DNA of 64,000 nucleotides, taken from the NCBI GenBank assembly GCA_947652115.1, contig OX393568.1, positions 1,739,853 through 1,803,852 of the forward strand, in the 5' to 3' direction. Every line of letters starts with the position of its first letter. The first letter of the stretch is position 1. This stretch comes from Blastomussa wellsi. Its lineage: Eukaryota > Cnidaria > Anthozoa > Scleractinia > Plerogyridae. The translations under genes were made by a program, and so were the position numbers. The notes under the pieces are model-generated. The model made no database searches, was not told where the DNA came from, and saw nothing but the letters and a program-made list of their open reading frames with translations. This document shows positions 59,197 to 64,000 of the stretch, one piece after another.

Positions 59197-60595
59197 ATGA
59201 AGGTAATGATAGCTTTGTTGCTTCTTGCGGCAGTGGCCGTGTATGCCGAGGAAGCGATGGAAATTCATCCTCAAGCCATCTTGCATTATCTCGAGATGGA
59301 AAATCACGAAATGGCGAGGAAGGTCCGCAGTTATGTCAAGTTGAGCGACTTCCCGAGTGGTAAACCAAGCTTCAGACCAAGCTTTAAGCCAGGGCCAAGC
59401 GTACCTGCTGACCTCGATAAGGCAGAAATCGTAAGAACATATTTATGTTATCAAGAAATGATTTTATATCTATCTATGCTCTGGAATGCTATGAAAGTAC
59501 TAGGGTATTTTTAGGACATACCTTCCCTTCAGTGCTCTACCTGCTAGGCCCTCAAAGAAACTTAAGTTGGAAAGCTGAGACAGACAAAAAGACTAATAGC
59601 CAGTTAAAACTAAATAAGCCCACAAAAGCCGTTTGGAACATTGTTATTGATTTTAACTATTAAACAAACATGTTTTAGTACTCAGCTCTTTTATTTGCGT
59701 GGATCAAAACGTTCTTGTGCACTTTGATTCCGGCAGCATTTTTTTTTTTTGGTCAACTATAAGAGTCATCTCTTCTTTTTTTGTTAAGAACAGTGCCTTC
59801 GTGTTGAAGCAGCTGATTGATATGGACTTTTAAAATGTATAAAGTTCAAATATGTGAGGCTTGAAGATCAAAATTGTTGTAATTGAAGGAAATGTTCGCA
59901 AGAACCGACAAGTGTAAAATTTACTATTTTGTTGATTTCTCAACAGGGAATTTGCATTTGTGAGGCAGTGATATGCCACAAGAAAGCTGGGGACTCTGCT
60001 TGTGACCATTTGCAGTGTTTCGGGAAAACTAGCAAGTGCCTGCACGAGGCAGGCCTACGTCTTCATCATCTGCCCAAAGAGATTGTGAGCACTTGTCTAT
60101 ACTGTTCTAAACATTTTTAGGTTTAGGTTTAGTGACTGACCGACCGACGGACGGACCAACCGCGACCACTCACTTTCTCACTCATCAATTACTCATATAA
60201 TCACTCACTCACTCGCTCACTCACTCACGACACTGGCTGGCTGGCTGGCTGAGGGACTGACTGAGTGACTGACCATGCACGGACTGAGTGACTGACTGGC
60301 TGACAATAAAAATTAATAATAGGAAGAGTAGTGTGCACGTGGAAACATTTGAGGCATGGGGGATTCAAGTACCTATTCCACCATAATAGTGCAACAGTAC
60401 TGTCTCGTTCTACCGCCATATATACGATGAACTAATTTTTTTATATGTTTTTTTTGTTGTCTCGTGTAATTTTAGCTACAATGTCTCCCGTCCATCGCTA
60501 AGTGCTTTGTTGATCCTGAAAAATCTACTTGCCAGAGGAAGCTTTGTTGTTTGTTCGTAAGGTTTGGAGGATGTGTCAAGGAACTTGGAGATTGA
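59197..60595 (+). CDS. Secreted 12-cysteine protein, copy 2 (3 exons)
   Basis: Exons 59197-59430, 59947-60084 and 60476-60595, all phase 0, give 163 aa. All 12 cysteines of copy 1 are kept. Differences by eye: about 4 of 78 residues in exon 1, 5 of 46 in exon 2, and 8 of the 39 shared residues in exon 3. The final exon ends early: the Gly codon (GGA) after LGD in copy 1 is TGA here, removing 11 C-terminal residues; the old acidic tail is still partly legible in the downstream DNA. Intact otherwise, with TATA box and ATTAAA (60692) conserved, so probably functional. Confidence 0.8.
60131..60302 (+). repeat. (ACTC)n/(GACTG)n microsatellite in intron 2 of copy 2
   Basis: GACCGACCGACGGACGG, ACTCACTCACTCG and CTGGCTGGCTGGCTG runs. 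Diverged counterpart of 55239-55385. Confidence 0.85.
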
Positions 60596-60697
60596 AACGA
60601 CGAGGAATAAGCCGTACCAGAGGAACATATATTTCATTTAAACAGTAGTTTATATCCGGATATGTAGTTATCATGAGAAAAAAAAAGTGACATTAAA

Positions 60698-62034
60698 AGG
60701 GTGCAGATAATCAAAGCCATGTGTTTTGCATTTAGTCTTCTTTTATGTGATCGGTAATGTTCGTCGTGCAGTTATCGAGAAGAAGCCTTCCAATCAAGGG
60801 GCTAATAAAGTTGCTATTAAAAGTAATTGTCTTGTCTCGCCAACAAGAAAATTAAATAACGATACGGTTCCGTGTGCCGTCTTTAAGAAGATCTAACGAC
60901 GTTTAATGTTTTAGCTCATTATAGTGATTGCAATAGCTCGTTTGCTTTATTCACACATTTCTTTGATTTGGCATAAAATCACACTTCTTTCGTATTGCAT
61001 TGTGGACGCTCTGCAGCCCGTGAGTTTTTATACCTTGAAAAACTTCACCTTGGAGGTGTGAGTTAGAAACACAGGTAACAGATTCATTGGAAAAGAACAA
61101 ATTCGATAATAAATATATTTCAAAGCTACTGTGCTGTATACGATAGAACCTGCAGCAGATGTCTGGGAAAGCTGCCTTATCCAAATTTTGACGATTACGT
61201 ATTGCTTAATTAATATTAATTGTACATACAAGGCCCCCCCTCCCCCCCTCCTGAACACTTAGTCAATGGCCGGTTCCCTCTATGAATCTTGCCCGCAAGG
61301 AATCATGGTAGTCGTATTCAACTCTTGAAGATGTCGTGCGCGTGTGCGTGATGCATATAACTGCCAAGATTCTCTGCGCGCAAGCGTGAATCGGAGATAC
61401 AAGAAAGTAATTTTGCTTATCCAGCTTAAATCCAAGCTGCAGTTAAATAGACAAGGCATTGAATAAAATGACGTCGGTTGTGTCGAATCAGAGAATTAGC
61501 AACCCTTGCCCAGCCATATCTTTTCGGAAACATACTGAGTAATAATTCCCCCAACAAGTTTGTTTACAGCATAAATATACAATTGCTAGAATAAAAGAAA
61601 CCTATTAAATAAAGAAAATCTAAACGCAGCATATTTGCACCAAAAGGCATCTTCGGAAACAAAATAAACAAACTTGCGTAATTAAACAATTTGGTCGTTG
61701 CGTTGAAATTTTCAAAATGAAATGGTTCACCATTAAAACATAAAAGTAAAACTTTCTTCTGGCAATGGAAATGTAACATGATTCCATGACATGTTAGGTA
61801 TGTCCCGTTGTTTCACACAAAGGAACCTCTACTCCCTAACATTATGGACAACCCTGACACGTCATATTGTCCAAAATGGCGGCGCACCGGAAATTTAAAA
61901 AGCGATTATTATTGTTAAATACTACATTTCCCTTGTTTGGCCAAAAGTTTTAATTTAGCCATAATCTGAAACCATTAAACGTCAACTTGTCTCAAGAGTA
62001 GAGGTTCTCTTTTAACGAGTCGCTGTAACAAATA
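60698..62034. other. Intergenic region
   Basis: No supported gene. Contains poly-C runs at about 61237-61250 and a short TIR element at 61821-62010. Confidence 0.5.
61821..62010. repeat. Short TIR-like element (AGGAACCTCTACTC ends)
   Basis: AGGAACCTCTACTC at the left and GAGTAGAGGTTCTC at the right are inverted with one mismatch. It runs up to 24 bp from the GPCR stop codon, so it may form part of that gene's 3-prime UTR. Confidence 0.5.
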
Positions 62035-63027
62035 TTAACAGTCCTCACTCACTCGCCTATTGAACGTAATAGATTCCTTACAAACAAACTCAAACTGATC
62101 AGGCCTATCTGAGGGAATAGCTGGTTGTTCCGATGCGACGATTTTGCCACGCTTCCCTTTTAAGTTTAACATACACTTGAATGCTTTACAGAATGACTTC
62201 ATTCTTAAACTGTACAAAATGGGATTCAGCGAGCTACTGCTCAAGACAAGTAAGAAACTCATGTCTCGAAGCCAATGAATTGTAACACAATTGCACTTCG
62301 AACAAAAATACAGAGCATAGATGAACGAGCACGAAGGCACAAAACACAACAGGAAGATCCCCAGCATCATCATAAACAACTTTGTCAGTTTGTTTTCTAG
62401 CATTATAGTGTTTAAATGATTCCTTCCTTCATGTAAGACTCCAACTTGAAGTTTCCGGTTTCGGAGAGTTTTAAAGACTCTGTAGTAGGAAAACAACAGT
62501 ACACATGTTGTGGTCAGAACAGCAGTATTTGCAAACACGAAAGCAAAATTTATAAAACCAGTCTTGACATACGCCAGTGAAAGTGTTATGGACCCGATCC
62601 ATATAACAACAGAGACTTTTATGGCAAATTCGATAGTAACATGTGCTTTATACCACAGTGAGTGAGATATCGCCAGATATCTATCAATAGTTAGCGCACC
62701 AAGGGTTAAAACCGAAGTCGTGCACGAGATGAAATAGCTCAAATGTGTTATGTAGACGACGACGTTGTGTACGAGAGCTCCCCGCACTTCCTGGATTGTA
62801 AAATAAGCTGCCATTGGTTCTGTTACTGAGCCCGCAGTCAAATCTGCCAGTGCCAAGTTGGCGACGAAAGTTGTGAATGGTTTTCGCAGTTCTTTGTAAG
62901 GATCCTTATACACGGCTAACAACACGAGTACATTGCCCGGTATTGTAATAGTTGAAAGAAAAAGCGATGAGATCGTAGAGATATAAGACAGATACGTTGG
63001 TGGTGGCTGTGTATCACAATCCATCAT
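62035..63027 (-). CDS. Class A (rhodopsin-like) GPCR, intronless, 330 aa
   Basis: Seven hydrophobic segments with class A landmarks: GN at residues 31-32 (TM1), LALAD at 58-62 with Asp2.50, DRY at 115-117 after TM3, a Pro-containing TM6 (FLLCFVPS, 225-232, without the usual Trp), and NPILY at 268-272 (TM7). The usual disulfide Cys at the outer end of TM3 is missing and the second extracellular loop is very short without Cys, as in melanocortin/MECA-type receptors, which many cnidarian orphan receptors resemble. Ligand unknown. Two Met codons open the frame (MMDCD); either may start. Transcribed opposite to all other genes here. Confidence 0.9.
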   Translation of the reverse strand: MMDCDTQPPPTYLSYISTISSLFLSTITIPGNVLVLLAVYKDPYKELRKPFTTFVANLALADLTAGSVTEPMAAYFTIQEVRGALVHNVVVYITHLSYFISCTTSVLTLGALTIDRYLAISHSLWYKAHVTIEFAIKVSVVIWIGSITLSLAYVKTGFINFAFVFANTAVLTTTCVLLFSYYRVFKTLRNRKLQVGVLHEGRNHLNTIMLENKLTKLFMMMLGIFLLCFVPSCSFIYALYFCSKCNCVTIHWLRDMSFLLVLSSSSLNPILYSLRMKSFCKAFKCMLNLKGKRGKIVASEQPAIPSDRPDQFEFVCKESITFNRRVSEDC

Positions 63028-64000
63028 CTCAAGTTTTCAATTTCGGTTCTATCGTCAGCTCGTAGTTTACAAGGCCGGCAGGGCAAGACTATAATGAGGA
63101 ATTCACAAGAAATAATCATAAGAATTACTGGTACATACAACAAAGATTAATGCAACGTGGGAGAATATAATTTTACGTCTTATATTGGGCGGAGTAGAAA
63201 AATTAACGAAAAATCTTATCTATACAGTCACTATTTTCTCTCTTCTAGCCATCATTACAAAGTCGTTATACACACTCTCTACAAACATCATCTTTATTTT
63301 TACCATAACTGCAGAAATTCTCGCACACTCATTGGCTGATGCTTGTGTATAAAAAATTGACATACCCATCAAATGATGTAGTCTGATAGCGAGGTTACAA
63401 AAAGTTAAAGCTGCTTACAGTTTTTGAGCGTTTATATCTCGAAAATAATAAGCAACAAATTGCATCCAAACGGGACTCCTTTAAATCATCAACTTCATGT
63501 TAAGAGAAACATTGGTCCGGGTTAATTTAACTTTAACCCTATTCAGACCGGGGCGGGAGCGGGCTTTTGAGGCCCGCTCCAACTTTGAAGATGTATAACT
63601 TCATGGCAATTAAAGCTATCACCACCAAACTTAGCGACTTTTCCTTAAAATCTTCTGAGAATATTTTGACACTTGTATCTTGTGATCCAACTTTGACGTT
63701 TCCATGGCAACCAGTTTTTGACACCCATGTTTTCCAAAATTCGCGTTTTTCGGTTTTAATCAATATCATTTCTATTTTTTATGGTGTTGTTTGTGTTTTT
63801 AGCCTTAGTTGAGCAACAATTTATCAAATTAGATATAATTTAGCTTATATAATACCAGTTTCAGTTAAATATTTATTTTAAACTGCTGAAATTCAAGATG
63901 GCGGACACGATTTACAATAAAGACCATTTTGCTTTGTATTTCAAATAATGTGTTGCATTTTCATTTTTGAAACATTCTTTTGTAAGGCATCTTTGTTTTA
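63028..64000. other. Region upstream of the GPCR
   Basis: Probable promoter side of the minus-strand GPCR. AT-rich. A GC-rich patch at about 63547-63580 (GGGGCGGGAGCGGGC pairing with GCCCGCTCC) looks like the end of a dispersed repeat that runs off the window. No exon supported. Confidence 0.45.

Overview
This looks like a piece of an animal nuclear genome, most likely an anthozoan cnidarian such as a stony coral. The evidence is AT-rich DNA, GT-AG introns, a metazoan SH3RF/POSH gene, a single-exon class A GPCR, small secreted Cys-rich genes with TATA promoters, and dense short inverted-repeat transposons. The species cannot be fixed from sequence alone. No tools were run: exon models come from reading splice sites, phases and protein families by eye.

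Layout. Positions 2768-14052 (+) encode a 13-exon SH3RF/POSH E3 ubiquitin ligase (RING plus four SH3 domains, about 666 aa); its introns are full of transposon remnants. Positions 14-23 kb are mostly repeats, with two small exons (17.2 kb and 19.4 kb) that share a CDGYFGC motif and are not recognised. Positions 23424-50824 (+) hold one very large gene whose 37 inferred exons sum to exactly 1720 codons: signal peptide, two CUB domains, one Ig domain, an LRR N-cap-like Cys exon, 25 LRR exons (24 of exactly 72 bp and one of 75 bp, all with phase-2 introns), a Cys-rich stalk of ephrin-receptor-like type, about nine membrane segments and a short tail. This is the most interesting object in the window.

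Positions 54.0-60.6 kb carry a tandem duplication (offset 5136 bp) of a three-exon gene for a secreted 12-cysteine protein; both copies keep the same TATA promoter. Positions 62035-63027 (-) are an intronless rhodopsin-family GPCR.

Mobile DNA includes a 1.2-kb element with TAA target duplications that carries a SAP-domain ORF, two more TAA-flanked inverted-repeat elements, a LINE 3-prime fragment pressed against an SH3RF splice acceptor, tRNA-derived SINEs, a nested insertion with an 8-bp duplication, many fold-back elements, and a 1.4-kb heptamer satellite that produces spurious 500-codon reading frames. The genes have no operon-like relation. The large receptor, the secreted Cys-rich pair and the GPCR all suggest surface or extracellular signalling or recognition, but linkage of function is inference only.
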